Below, one piece after another: positions 52,521-61,796 of a stretch of DNA of 64,000 nt; the first letter of the stretch is position 1; the number at the start of each line of letters is the position of its first letter. Below the pieces are notes generated by a model, which saw nothing but the letters and a program-made list of their open reading frames with translations, searched no databases and had not been told where the DNA came from. Position numbers and translations under genes: made by a program. The stretch is from UBA1660 sp964462035. Lineage in GTDB: Bacteria; Myxococcota_A; Polyangia; Polyangiales; Houyiibacteriaceae. The stretch lies in assembly GCA_964462035.1 (NCBI GenBank), contig CAYXAP010000017.1:71223-135222 (forward strand), in the 5' to 3' direction.

Positions 52521-53828
52521 CTAGCCCGGCGGTATGCAGACGCCGGTCTGGCGACCGGCGAAGACGTTCGGATTGGCCGAGTAGGGGTTGCAGGTGTAGC
52601 CGGCGTCGTCGCAGGTCGCGTCGTCGCCGACGAGGCAGATCTGGCGGCAGTTCATCGTCATGCCCGACGCGCAGGTGAAGCCGCCCGCGCACTCGAGGGA
52701 GCCGGAAGAGCAGGTCGTGCCATTGCCCCCCATCCCGGGGATGCGGCACTCGAGGTAGGGGAGGTTGCCCAGCGCACCGCCGACGAAGACGTCGCAGACG
52801 CTGCCCGCGGGGCACCCGAGCTGCGAGAAGTGATCGCAGGGGTGGGTGCAGACGAACTCCAGGACCCCGCGCTCGGAGTCCCGCAGCTGGAAGCAGCGCC
52901 GCTGGATGTCGGTGCCCATCCGGCCGCAGGTCGCGTCGTCGCCGTAGTCGGCGCAGGTTCGATGACAGGTCGGTGCGGCGCCGAAGTGGGCGAAGCAGGT
53001 CTCGCCGTCGTCGCAGTCGGCGGCCGAGCCGCAGGGGCGAGCGTCCTCGAAGGTCGGCAGGTCGCCCGGGTCGCAGCCTTCGTCGACCTCGCCGTCACAG
53101 TCGTCGTCGAAGCCATCACAGAGCTCGCTCGCCAGCGGGCCCCGGTCGGCGTCGGTGTCGTCGCAGTCGAGTGGCAGGAGCGAGCGGCCCTCCTGGGGCT
53201 CGCAGGCCGTGATCGCGCCGTCCATCGCCCCGAAGCCGTCGCCATCGGCGTCGGGGTACCAATCGACCTCGTTGCGCTCCTCGTCGATGTCTCCGTCGCA
53301 GTCGTTGTCGAGCCCGTCGCAGAGCTCGGGCTGGGTGGGCGAGCGCGCGATGGTCGTGTCGTCGCAGTCGCCACCGCAGTTGCCCTCGTTGCAGCACATG
53401 AGGTCGAAGGCTCCGTCACCGTCGCGGTCGAGCTCGCCCACGGTGGTCAGGCTGCAGTCCTCGTCGTGACCGAGGTCGCAGATCTCCGGGTTGCCGGGGT
53501 AGCGGTTCGCGTCGTCGTCGTCACAGTCGTCGCCGCCGCAGGCGATCGCGTCGTGGCCGTCGCCGTCCGCGTCGCGCTCCACGAGGCAATCGACCTCGCA
53601 CCGGTCGCCGATCTCGTCGCAGCGGCCTGCGCAGCGCTCGGGCCCGCTGCGGCACCCACGCGCGTCCGAGTCGGCGGCGACCTCACACAGCTCTCGGCCG
53701 TTGCAGAAGATGCCGTCGTCGCAGTCCGAGTCGATGCGGCACGGCTCGGTGGGGCCACCGTCGGGGCTGGCGCCCTCGCCGCCACAGGCGAACGCGAGGA
53801 GGGTCGTGGCCAAGAGCATCGAACGCAT
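52521..53828 (-). CDS. Cys-rich MopE-like lipoprotein with metal-binding motifs
   Basis: 435 residues, lipobox LAFAC near residue 15. Most of the protein consists of Cys/Asp repeats of the MopE type, such as DCDDDDANRYPGNPEICD and ELCDGLDNDCDGDIDE, which in related proteins bind metals. The C-terminal part has more Cys pairs (CRQICLVGDDATCDDAGY). Such proteins are typical of Myxococcota surfaces. The ATG at 53828 is chosen by the signal peptide; an earlier TTG has no support. Confidence 0.82.
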   Translation of the reverse strand: MRSMLLATTLLAFACGGEGASPDGGPTEPCRIDSDCDDGIFCNGRELCEVAADSDARGCRSGPERCAGRCDEIGDRCEVDCLVERDADGDGHDAIACGGDDCDDDDANRYPGNPEICDLGHDEDCSLTTVGELDRDGDGAFDLMCCNEGNCGGDCDDTTIARSPTQPELCDGLDNDCDGDIDEERNEVDWYPDADGDGFGAMDGAITACEPQEGRSLLPLDCDDTDADRGPLASELCDGFDDDCDGEVDEGCDPGDLPTFEDARPCGSAADCDDGETCFAHFGAAPTCHRTCADYGDDATCGRMGTDIQRRCFQLRDSERGVLEFVCTHPCDHFSQLGCPAGSVCDVFVGGALGNLPYLECRIPGMGGNGTTCSSGSLECAGGFTCASGMTMNCRQICLVGDDATCDDAGYTCNPYSANPNVFAGRQTGVCIPPG

Positions 53829-53946
53829 TCCCACCATGCGGAGTCCCATATCAGGGAAACGGACCTCGGGGCAGTGAACCTCCGTCACCAACGCGACGGC
53901 GCCCAGCGGGTGAACCCGCCGGGCGCCGTCGTCGATGGGCTTCGGC

Positions 53947-55551
53947 TCAGGGGAGCTCGAAGCAGTAGAAGCGCCGGTACTGGAAGCAGAGGCTCGGCCC
54001 TCGCTGGACCCACTGCTCGCCGGTCGAGCCGGCGTAGCCGCGCGCTCCGTTCACGTAGATGCTGGTCGAGGTCCAGTCGATGCAGGTGGCGTCCATCCCG
54101 GTGCCATCCATCAGGCTGCCGCTCCACATCTCCTGGTTGGTGTTCACGATGTCGCCGTTGGCGTCCACGTTGAGCGGCATCTCCAGCGCGGAGGCGGTGA
54201 TGGCGTCGGGGCCGGCCGCCACCGGGCTGCCGTCGAGGGCGACCCAGCCGGGGTGGTCCGCCGGCGGCTCGGTGAAGAAGGTGCAGCCTTCGGCCTGCTT
54301 GCCGGAGCCACCGCGGATGCGGCACGCGGCGTCGTCGTCGCTGTCGCTGAGGTAGGCCACGAAGCGCTCGGGGTTGGCGAGACCGGCGGCTTCGGCGTCG
54401 GCCTGACAGACCTCGTCGGCGCCGGCGAGCCCACCGAAGGACCCGTCCTCGGCGGTGACGCTGACGAAGGCGGTGAGCCCCTGGCGGCGGTGGCGGTCGG
54501 CCACGCCGAAGCTCGAGGCGTCCGGGAGCTGCATGCACACGAGGCTCTGCACGGTGTCGCACTCGGTCGGGATGTTGCCGTCGAGCACGCGGCCGTCGAT
54601 GTCGCGCGCGCTGTCGCCATCCTGGCCACTGCTCACGCTCGTCCAGTCCTCACAGGTCTGGTCGACCTCGCCGCTGCGGTTGGTGCCGAGCCAGACGCTG
54701 GCGCCCTCGGCGAGGGTGCCGTCCGCGTGGAAGCGGAGCGGGCTGCGGAAGTCCTCGGCCGCGAGGCCGTCCGCGCCCTGCGCGATCGGCCGACCGTCGA
54801 CGCCGACGATGGCCTTGTCGTCGCCGCGAATGGCGTCGAGCCCGCAGTCGTCGGCGTAGATGCCGTGATGCCCGACCACGCGGCAGGTGGCGTCCGTCGG
54901 CGCTGCGCCACCGATGGCGAGGTAGGCCGCGAAGTCACCGCGCAGACCGGCCGCCTGCGCTTCGGCGTTGCAGAGCTCGTCGGCGGCCTCGAGCGGGTCG
55001 CTCGACTCGCCGGCCCAGCTGGCGATCACGCCGTTTCCGGCGCCCTCGGTCACGAACGCCACGCGCGCGCCGTTGCCCTCGCCGGCGATGAACGCTTCGA
55101 CGGGGTCGCCGCCTTCGTTCGGCGCGATCTCGAAGGTGTAGTCGGTGGAGAGGTGGTTGCGGTCGAAGCGGACCTCGAGGGTCTCGCGGCCGTCCTGCGA
55201 CCAATCGGCGATCGCCGGCGCGTTGGGACGGGAGCCGACCAGCGAGACGGTGACGGCGTCGGCGTCGATCGCATCCTCGAACGTGAGCTGCGCGACGCCA
55301 TAGGCCACGAAGCTCGCGCTCGCGACGGCGGGCAGCGTCGGTCCGGGATCGGGCGCCGGTCCGCCGTCGACCGCCGGAGCGGGGCCGCCGTCGGGGGTGG
55401 GCATCGGCGCGCCGGCGTCGGGCATCGGCGCGTCGTCCGTGGGCATCCGAATCGAGCCGTCGTCGCCGCAGGCGATCAGGCTGGTGGCCCCGAGCAGGGC
55501 GGCCACGACGTGGACCCAGCGGGTCCGAGAGGAAGGGGTGTTGGTGAGCAC
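53947..55551 (-). CDS. Lipoprotein with duplicated DUF1554-like domain
   Basis: 534 residues, GTG at 55551 with AGGAGT 7 bases upstream. The lipobox LIACG is followed by a long Ala/Pro/Gly/Asp linker. Two related domains follow at about 190-350 and 350-534, each with LC(N/Q)AxAxAAGL, AYL, and WTS near a Cys pair; they resemble the DUF1554/endostatin-like fold of exported lipoproteins. Three more Cys-Cys contacts are likely. Role unknown, probably surface binding. Confidence 0.7.
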   Translation of the reverse strand: MLTNTPSSRTRWVHVVAALLGATSLIACGDDGSIRMPTDDAPMPDAGAPMPTPDGGPAPAVDGGPAPDPGPTLPAVASASFVAYGVAQLTFEDAIDADAVTVSLVGSRPNAPAIADWSQDGRETLEVRFDRNHLSTDYTFEIAPNEGGDPVEAFIAGEGNGARVAFVTEGAGNGVIASWAGESSDPLEAADELCNAEAQAAGLRGDFAAYLAIGGAAPTDATCRVVGHHGIYADDCGLDAIRGDDKAIVGVDGRPIAQGADGLAAEDFRSPLRFHADGTLAEGASVWLGTNRSGEVDQTCEDWTSVSSGQDGDSARDIDGRVLDGNIPTECDTVQSLVCMQLPDASSFGVADRHRRQGLTAFVSVTAEDGSFGGLAGADEVCQADAEAAGLANPERFVAYLSDSDDDAACRIRGGSGKQAEGCTFFTEPPADHPGWVALDGSPVAAGPDAITASALEMPLNVDANGDIVNTNQEMWSGSLMDGTGMDATCIDWTSTSIYVNGARGYAGSTGEQWVQRGPSLCFQYRRFYCFELP

Positions 55552-55632
55552 GTGAGACTCCTGGGTTGGGGTGCGAGGACCACCCTGTGGGGCCTCCGTG
55601 TGCACGCCCGTTTGAGCCTCCGTGGAAAGAGC

Positions 55633-56145
55633 TCAGCGCATCTGCAGCTCGGTGACCTCGAGCACTTCGACGCCTTGGCCTGCCAGCTTCTCGTTGGCGG
55701 CCGCCAGCACCGCGAGCTCGATTCCGTCCATCGGCGTGCCCTGAACGTGAGCCCTTCCGACCGCGGTCTTCAGCGCATCGAGGAAGCATTTGCCCACCCA
55801 CCTCGAGAAGCCGCTGCTGTCGCTGAACCCGACCGCCATCACGGCACGCTCGGGGTCGCGAATCACCCAGTTGATCTTGCCGAAGGCCGCTCGGACCGGC
55901 AGCCCCCCCGGAAGGTTGCCGCCGAACTTCTCGTCGTGGAGCGGCCGGGTCATCACGAAGAAGACCTCCATGTCCGGCGCCGCGAACTCGGCCGGCACCT
56001 GGTAGCTGCCCGGCTGGAGCACGCGAACGAACTGCCCCTGACGCGCGAAGATGGCGACGTCGTGGGGACTCACCTCGAGGGTGTCGCCGGCGCTCACGCC
56101 ACCGGTCTGATGGTCGATGGGGTCGAAGCCCTTTCGCTGGATCAT
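55633..56145 (-). CDS. SPFH-like (band 7) domain protein
   Basis: 170 residues, no signal. VSPHDVAIFARQGQFVRVLQPGSYQV and KINWVIRDPERAVMAVGFSD resemble the N-terminal part of SPFH domains of the virion-core/prohibitin type. The C-terminus LAAANEKLAGQGVEVLEVTELQMR is typical of the end of such a domain. It is shorter than full SPFH proteins, with no coiled-coil tail, so it may work as a small membrane-associated protein. Divergent from the operon at 56272. Confidence 0.5.
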   Translation of the reverse strand: MIQRKGFDPIDHQTGGVSAGDTLEVSPHDVAIFARQGQFVRVLQPGSYQVPAEFAAPDMEVFFVMTRPLHDEKFGGNLPGGLPVRAAFGKINWVIRDPERAVMAVGFSDSSGFSRWVGKCFLDALKTAVGRAHVQGTPMDGIELAVLAAANEKLAGQGVEVLEVTELQMR

Positions 56146-56271
56146 CGGTCGAGGGTCGCCGAAACGGTCTCCGCGAGCGACCCCCAGTCGGGGACGACGT
56201 GTCCACGACTCGAACGTGGTCTTCGAAATTCATCCACGTAACCGAAGGCTCACGAGCGGGTAGGGGCAGGT

Positions 56272-56829
56272 GTGCAACGCCTACTCTTCCTTCCTTGGCT
56301 CGCGTTGATCGGCTGCGACGCGATCTACACCGACCTCCGCCCCGACTCGCCGACCGACTCGGGGGTGACCGCTGCCGACGCGGCGCCCGTCGACGCATTC
56401 GTCCCGGACGGAGGCCCCGGCAGCGACGCTGGCGCTCGCGACTTGGGTCCCATCACCGCCGACGCGGGTGCCGACGCAGGCGCTCCGAGCGGCGTCACCT
56501 TGGTCGGGACCTTCGAGGGCCGCGGCGGCTACGACGCCTCCGGCACCGCCACGCTCCGTACGCGGGACGACCACCTCGAGCTGGTCTTCTCGGACGACTT
56601 CGCCTCCGCCGCCGTGCCCGGGCCCGTCGTCGTGGTGACCTCCCGCTCGGCGATCGGCACGGAGCTGACAAGCGCCGACACCATCGTCGCGCGCCTCGAT
56701 TCGAGCTCGATCCGCGGCGCCAACACCTTCGAGGTCGACCTCGCGGACCCGCCGAGCCCGGTCTACGTGTTCGTCTACTGCGAGCCCTTCGGGGTCGAGA
56801 CCGCCCGCGCGGAGATGGTGTCCCGATGA
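56272..56829 (+). CDS. Lipoprotein with DM13-like domain
   Basis: 185 residues, GTG start. The lipobox LALIGC (near residue 15) is followed by an Asp/Ala/Gly-rich linker to about residue 75. The remaining 110 residues look like a DM13-type beta-sandwich (TFEGRGGYDASGTATLRTRDDHLELVF); this match is weak. Stop and next start overlap in ATGA, so it is the first gene of a three-gene coupled operon. Confidence 0.6.
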   Translation: MQRLLFLPWLALIGCDAIYTDLRPDSPTDSGVTAADAAPVDAFVPDGGPGSDAGARDLGPITADAGADAGAPSGVTLVGTFEGRGGYDASGTATLRTRDDHLELVFSDDFASAAVPGPVVVVTSRSAIGTELTSADTIVARLDSSSIRGANTFEVDLADPPSPVYVFVYCEPFGVETARAEMVSR

Positions 56830-57740
56830 GCCGCCGACTGCTCGTGCTCGCGGCGTTGGTCTCCGTGACGGCCAGCACCACCGCCGATGCGCAGGCGTGG
56901 ATCCGCGATCCCGGGTCCGCCTACGTGAACCTCGGCTATCGCGTGATGCGCGCCGACGCCTTCTACGGCGACGACGGCGAGCGCTTCGACATCAACGACT
57001 TCCGCCAGCACACGCTGGCGCTCTACGCCGAGGCGGGCGTCGTGGACCGCTGGCTGATGGCCACGCTCGAGGGCGAGGTCTTCCGCCGGAGCGTGCTCGT
57101 CGACCAGGGCGCGGTGACCGGCTTCGGCGATCTGAAGCTCGGGCTCTGGACCGGCCTCCTCGAAACGCCCGTCCGCCTCTCGCTCGGCCTCCAGGTCGGG
57201 CTCCCCACGGGCGATCCCTCCCCCCAGGCCGACGGAGATCCGGCCTCGCAGACCGTCGCCGATCTCCTCCCGACGGGCGACGGTGAGGTCGACGTGGGGC
57301 TCCACCTCGCGCTCGGTCACGGCTTCGGGTGGCGCCGGGTGCAGCAGTTCGTCCAGGCGAGCCTCGGCTATGTGCTCCGCACCACGCCGCGGAACACGCC
57401 CGCGAGCCTCCCGCCGGCCGCCGACATCCGGGACCAGCTCGCGTACCGCATCGAGACCGGGATCAAGGTCGACCGACCCTTCTTCGACCGACTCTGGTGG
57501 ATCGTCCGGGTCGCTGGGCTCTTGGTGGTCCAGGACCGCAACGCGGACACCTCCACGGGCATCCCGCGGATCGCGGGGCTCGGTGACGGAGTGGAGTACG
57601 CTTCCCTCGGATTGGAGCTCCTGGCGGAGCTCGGTGGGGGCTTCGGATTGGGCTTCGGCGTCGACGGAGCGTTCTACGGACGAAATGTTCCGGCCACGGC
57701 TGCGTACAAGCTGTCGCTGACCTACCAGAGGAGACCCTGA
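56826..57740 (+). CDS. Predicted outer-membrane beta-barrel protein
   Basis: 304 residues. The signal peptide is cleaved near ADAQ (residue 23). The body has alternating hydrophobic strands with Gly and aromatic residues (YVNLGYRVMRADAFYG, LRLSLGLQVGLPTGD, and the terminal AAYKLSLTYQRRP), as in transporter-type barrels. The end in a non-aromatic Pro is slightly unusual. Coupled to the lipoprotein upstream by ATGA and to the DUF547 gene downstream by TGATG. Confidence 0.72.
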   Translation: MSRRLLVLAALVSVTASTTADAQAWIRDPGSAYVNLGYRVMRADAFYGDDGERFDINDFRQHTLALYAEAGVVDRWLMATLEGEVFRRSVLVDQGAVTGFGDLKLGLWTGLLETPVRLSLGLQVGLPTGDPSPQADGDPASQTVADLLPTGDGEVDVGLHLALGHGFGWRRVQQFVQASLGYVLRTTPRNTPASLPPAADIRDQLAYRIETGIKVDRPFFDRLWWIVRVAGLLVVQDRNADTSTGIPRIAGLGDGVEYASLGLELLAELGGGFGLGFGVDGAFYGRNVPATAAYKLSLTYQRRP

Positions 57741-58465
57741 TGACCGCCCTTCGCCACCTCGCCCGCCTGCTCGGCGCTGCCCTCGCCCTCGCGCTCGTCG
57801 CACCGGGCTCGGCCTCCGCGCTGGATTCCGGGCCTTGGGACGAGGTGCTCCAGGCTCATGCTCGCCGCGGCGGCATGGACTACGGCGCCCTGAAGGCGGA
57901 CGCCGCCGCGATGGCGAAGCTCGACGCCTTCCTCGGGTCGGTGGCCACCATGCCCGAGTCCGCGGGGCTCGCCGATTGGCTGAACGCCTACAACGCCATC
58001 GTGGTGAAGTCGGTCGTCGAGGCCTACCCGCTGCGCAGCGTTCGAGACGTCGACGGCTTCTTCGACTCGAAGCGCCATCGCGTGGCCGGCGCGCGGCGAA
58101 CGCTGGACGACATCGAGAACCGGATCGTCCGGCCGCGCTTCCGCGACGCGCGGGTTCACTTCGCGCTCAACTGCGCCGCCAAGAGCTGCCCCGCGCTCCA
58201 CGGGCGCGCCTTCCGTCAGGGCTCGCTCGAGCGGACCCTCGACCGCCTCGTGCAGCGCGCGGTCGCCAACCGGCGCCACGTTCGCGTGGCCGACGGCGCG
58301 GTGGAGGTCTCGGAGATCTTCCACTGGTTCCACGAGGACTTCGAACGCGATGGCGGCGGCTCCATCCGCGGCTGGCTCGAGCGCAAGGGCGTCGACCTCA
58401 GCGGCGTGCCGGCGTCCGCCGAGGTCGGGCGCATCACCTACGACTGGCGCCTCAACGACGTCTGA
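57740..58465 (+). CDS. DUF547 exported protein
   Basis: 241 residues with a signal peptide (cleavage near SASA, residue 27). The DUF547 blocks are present: LADWLNAYNAIVVKSVVE, RTLDDIENRIVRPRF, VHFALNCAAKSCPALHG and VEVSEIFHWFHEDFE. The Cys of NCAAKSCP and conserved His/Asn make a papain-like hydrolase possible but this is unproven. It shares one base with the beta-barrel gene and ends the operon. Confidence 0.82.
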   Translation: MTALRHLARLLGAALALALVAPGSASALDSGPWDEVLQAHARRGGMDYGALKADAAAMAKLDAFLGSVATMPESAGLADWLNAYNAIVVKSVVEAYPLRSVRDVDGFFDSKRHRVAGARRTLDDIENRIVRPRFRDARVHFALNCAAKSCPALHGRAFRQGSLERTLDRLVQRAVANRRHVRVADGAVEVSEIFHWFHEDFERDGGGSIRGWLERKGVDLSGVPASAEVGRITYDWRLNDV

Positions 58466-58578
58466 GGACCTCGAGCGCGACGTCGCGGCCCTGGCCGCCG
58501 GCGGTCGCGAGGTGATCCAGAGGTCGGCGCAATGGCATGCGCGGGGATCGATTCGGACGGACGCGCGTAGAACCACTC

Positions 58579-59001
58579 ATGAGCCGTTCGCTCTCCGTGT
58601 TCGCCCTCCTCCTCACCGTGGCCCCGGTGCTCGCGCAGGATACGGAGGTCGTTCGTCGGGGCATCCCCGCCGAGGCGCTCGATCGCGTGGATGGCTGCTG
58701 GGAGACCGACGGCGAGCGCTGGACGATTCGGCGAGAGCGGGGAGGGCGAGCGTCGGTCCTGCGGGTGGTCGAGGGGCCACGCGGGAAGCGGATGGGGCGC
58801 CGGGCCCGGCTCGAGAGCGAGCTGATGTACGAGCCGGCGACTGGTCGCTACGCCTTCTCGGCAGCCGGCCGGATCCACGCGCTGCTCATCCTCTTCGAGA
58901 CCGCCGGCGACGGACTGCGCGCGACGCCTTTCTCACGCCGGCGCGGCCACGAGCCTCGCTGGACCGGCTCGACCTACACGCTCACGCCCTGCGCCGAATG
59001 A
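58579..59001 (+). CDS. Small exported protein of unknown function
   Basis: 140 residues with a signal peptide cleaved near VLAQ (residue 20). The mature part has DGCWETDGERWTIRRERGG and ends in YTLTPCAE, giving two cysteines that may form a bridge. It resembles a small lipocalin-like or unknown exported protein. ATG at 58579. Confidence 0.6.
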   Translation: MSRSLSVFALLLTVAPVLAQDTEVVRRGIPAEALDRVDGCWETDGERWTIRRERGGRASVLRVVEGPRGKRMGRRARLESELMYEPATGRYAFSAAGRIHALLILFETAGDGLRATPFSRRRGHEPRWTGSTYTLTPCAE

Positions 59002-59332
59002 CGCCGGACTCGCTCGGGCCGGGTAGCGGACGACGGCCGTCAGCGCGGGCTTCTTCTCCGCCGCTCTCCGAGATTGCCCGAGCGACTTCTCGACGGCTTC
59101 GGGCTCGTTCGCGACACGGAAGGAGAACTCGCTTTCCGCGGTCCCTTGGCGGTCAGGGTCATCACGAGCGTGTGCCAGTGGGTCAGCCAGACCGTCTTGC
59201 CGCCGTTGCTCCCATGCCAGCCGATGGCCAGGGCAGCGCGCCTCGATGGCGCGTTCGCGTGTGTCGAGCTGTGCCATGCCGGTCGGTGGCCGCCTTCCTC
59301 GATCGGCATGGCTCTTGCGTGGGGTCGTCACG
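59002..59332. other. Intergenic stretch without convincing gene
   Basis: 331 bases. Both strands have short open frames (59040-59309 minus; 59074 onward plus) with Trp/Arg- or Pro-rich products and no known motif. They may be remains of a gene, but I cannot support one. Confidence 0.5.
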
Positions 59333-60211
59333 ATGCTTTGCCGATCCTTCGCTCTGCCGGCGGCTCTCCTGGCCGCTTGTTCGCTCGCTCACCGCTCGGA
59401 CGATGCGCCCACAGACGACCCGGCGCCCCGGGCGGACGCCGGCCGCGCCGACCTCGAACCCTGCCCCGACTTCAGCTGCGAGGCACGCTGCGCCGCGGTG
59501 TCGGTCTGCCCGGACGCAGGCGTCGTCGACGCCATCGCCCCGGCGTCGGACGCCGGCCCGCCCCCTCGGCCGGCGGGCCCGGAGGGGGATGGAGCCGGCT
59601 GCGGCGACACCTACTGCGAGCCGGGCACCGAGTTCTGCCTGGCGTGCGAGCGCAGGGATGCCGAAGGCGGGGAGGGCGTCCGGGATGCCCAATGCATCCC
59701 AGTCGAAGATCCGGACAACCCCTTCAGCACGGCCTTCGGCGAACATGGTTGCGGGTTCCCGTCGGTGATGGCCATGTGCGATGGCCCCGAAGACTGCGCC
59801 GAGCACGAGGTGTGTCTGTTCAGCGGCGGCGAGTTCGGTTACGCGCAGTGCTGGGCGGCGGAGGAGAGCTGGGGGCCCGTCGCCTGTCGCTCCGACGACG
59901 ACTGCGAGGCTGGCGAGCGCTGCGGAGAGATCGATCCCTTCGGCTACTTCTCACCACTCTACGACGTGCTCGGCTGGCGTCCCTACGCCTGCGGCGGTGC
60001 GTCGGCGGCGGCTTCGACGTTCTGCGATCGCTTCGAGGCGATCTGCAGCCTGGACCCCGCGACCGTCTACGATCGCCAGTCCTGTCTTCAGCGCTTCGAT
60101 GGCTACGACGAAGACGGGCAGACCTGCGCGGGCCACATGCTCACCGAAGCCGAGGCCGGCGCCGCTGGACGCTGCGAGGCGGCGGTCGGCGCCGACCCCT
60201 GCTCGCCCTGA
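59333..60211 (+). CDS. Cys-rich lipoprotein
   Basis: 292 residues. The lipobox LLAAC (Cys15) is followed by an Asp/Pro-rich linker. The rest is Cys-rich, with CGDTYCEPGTEFCLACERRD and several DDDCEAGERC and FCDRFEAICSLD motifs, as in a family of Myxococcota secreted proteins. The ATG at 59333 is supported by the signal. The stop lies 7 bases from the end of a convergent broken lipoprotein gene. Confidence 0.75.
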   Translation: MLCRSFALPAALLAACSLAHRSDDAPTDDPAPRADAGRADLEPCPDFSCEARCAAVSVCPDAGVVDAIAPASDAGPPPRPAGPEGDGAGCGDTYCEPGTEFCLACERRDAEGGEGVRDAQCIPVEDPDNPFSTAFGEHGCGFPSVMAMCDGPEDCAEHEVCLFSGGEFGYAQCWAAEESWGPVACRSDDDCEAGERCGEIDPFGYFSPLYDVLGWRPYACGGASAAASTFCDRFEAICSLDPATVYDRQSCLQRFDGYDEDGQTCAGHMLTEAEAGAAGRCEAAVGADPCSP

Positions 60212-60217
60212 GCGGCG

Positions 60218-60479
60218 TCAGTGGAGCTCGAGGCGCCGGGCCTCGAAGCGGTCGAAGCGCTCTGAGCCATCACCCCGCGCCCGAAGAAGCCGTCCGACGA
60301 CCGGCTGACCACCCCGTCGAGGTCCGTCAGCGTGACTTCGCCTCCGATCACGGAGACTCCCGTCTCGTGTGCCCCGGGTCGGAGACCACGCTCCGGTCCG
60401 CCATGCCTCCGTCGGTCGGGTCGCCGCACCCCGTCACCGAGACGGCCAGGAGCCCGAAGACGACCGAGCGCGAGACCAT
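60218..60479 (-). pseudogene. Frameshifted lipoprotein gene
   Basis: The frame from ATG at 60479 gives MVSRSVVFGLLAVSVTGCGD, with a good lipobox, but stops after 43 codons at 60348. Sensible sequence continues in the next frame (SVIGGEVTLTDLDGVVSRSS) and then in a third (GDGSERFDRFEARRLELH) up to a stop at 60218. Joined, it would be an about 87-residue lipoprotein ending 7 bases from the convergent gene. Two indels are needed. It is either a decayed gene or an assembly error. Confidence 0.5.
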
Positions 60480-60536
60480 GCCCGCTCATCATCCCTCTGC
60501 CCTGGACGCGGCGAAGGCGCTGCGGCGGAGCCCAAG

Positions 60537-60553
60537 CATAGGCATGGCCTATG
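60537..60553. promoter_or_regulatory. CATAGGC/GCCTATG dyad before the LVIVD gene
   Basis: CATAGGC (60537-60543) and GCCTATG (60547-60553) form a perfect dyad around ATG, 58 bases upstream of the LVIVD-repeat gene and 58 bases upstream of the broken lipoprotein gene on the other strand. The following 40 bases are AT-rich, so an operator/promoter region is likely. Confidence 0.45.
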
Positions 60554-60610
60554 CCATGTATTCAAAACTGATTGTTTCGCTATGTGCCCCGGTGACCCAC
60601 CTTGGAGAGC

Positions 60611-61741
60611 ATGACGCGCCTCCAGCTGCCTTCCTTTCTCGCCGCCCGCCTCGCCGCGGCATGCTGCGCCGTCGCGCTCGCCGCCTGCGGCAGCAGCCAC
60701 ACGACCGACAGCCCGGATGCGCAGGTCGCCATGAGCGACGCCGGCGTGATGACGACCGACAGCGGCGTCGGTGTACCGGACGCCACCGTCGTCGAGCCGG
60801 TCCCCTCTTCCTGCACCGCCGAGCCCCTCGGCTTCGACGGGGAGCCGTGCTTCTGCCGCGGCCCGTTGACCGTGGTCGACGGATTCGCCTATCGCAACGC
60901 GTACTTCCTGGAGGCCTTCGACGTCCGCGGTGACGCGCCCCTGCGCGTCGCCGCCTTGGAGCAGATGTACCCCGGCTCGGAGATCACCGCGGCCGGTGGC
61001 TACCTGTTCGTGGGAGGCTGGGGCCTCGAGATCTTCGACATCGCCGATCCTGCCGCGCCCCGCTCCGTCGCGAACCTCGACCTGGTTGGGACGGTTACAG
61101 ACCTCTTCGTTCGCGGCAACGACCTCGTCCCCGAGCGTTGGCTCTTCGCGGGCGTGCAGAACGAACGCGACGGGAGCAGCGAGCTCGTGGTGTTCGACAC
61201 GTCCGTCATCTCGACACCCCGTGAGGTCACCCGGCTACCCCTCGACGGAACCGTCGTCAGCTTGGTCCCGTACGGCGCCTCCGCCGCCGTCGCGGTGTCG
61301 ATGAGCCGCGACTCCGATCCGGACACCGCCACGATCATCGACCTGTCGGAGCCGGCCGCGCCAGCCGTGGTCGCCCGGATTCCGCTCGCCGGCGGGGGTC
61401 TTCTCGGACGCGGCGCCGCGATCGTCGATGATCGGCTCTTCGTGACGGGGCGCGAAGTGCTGTTGCGGATCGTCGATCTCGTGGAGCGCCGGACCATCGG
61501 ACGCCTGGACGCGGACGACGAGGACGCGTTCGGAGGCTACGACGTGCACGTGAGCGAAGGTCTCGCCTTCATCGCGTCGCAGGACGTCCGCGTCGTGGAC
61601 GTGTCGCGCCCGGCCGAGCCGCGCGAGCTCTCGCCGATTCCCCTCGAAAGCGGGATAGCGCACTACCTCACGCGCGCCGGCGACCGCCTCTTCACGTCGA
61701 ACGGCAACCAGCTCCAAGCGCTGCAGCTGGACTGCGACTGA
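60611..61741 (+). CDS. LVIVD-repeat lipoprotein
   Basis: 376 residues. The lipobox LAACG near residue 26 is followed by an Asp/Thr/Ser linker. The mature part contains repeating units like FVGGWGLEIFDIADPAAP and LVVFDTSVISTPREVTRLP, typical of LVIVD-repeat beta-propeller proteins of the bacterial surface. GGAG lies three bases before the ATG at 60611. The dyad at 60537 is upstream. Confidence 0.78.
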   Translation: MTRLQLPSFLAARLAAACCAVALAACGSSHTTDSPDAQVAMSDAGVMTTDSGVGVPDATVVEPVPSSCTAEPLGFDGEPCFCRGPLTVVDGFAYRNAYFLEAFDVRGDAPLRVAALEQMYPGSEITAAGGYLFVGGWGLEIFDIADPAAPRSVANLDLVGTVTDLFVRGNDLVPERWLFAGVQNERDGSSELVVFDTSVISTPREVTRLPLDGTVVSLVPYGASAAVAVSMSRDSDPDTATIIDLSEPAAPAVVARIPLAGGGLLGRGAAIVDDRLFVTGREVLLRIVDLVERRTIGRLDADDEDAFGGYDVHVSEGLAFIASQDVRVVDVSRPAEPRELSPIPLESGIAHYLTRAGDRLFTSNGNQLQALQLDCD

Positions 61742-61796
61742 TCCCGGCTCAGACGCTCAGCTCCCCACGGGCGTGAGCCGACTGGTGAACACGCAG

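Noticed and set aside
59040..59309. 89-residue minus-strand gene
   Set aside because: Basic, Trp/Arg-rich product, no ribosome site and no known family; left as unassigned.
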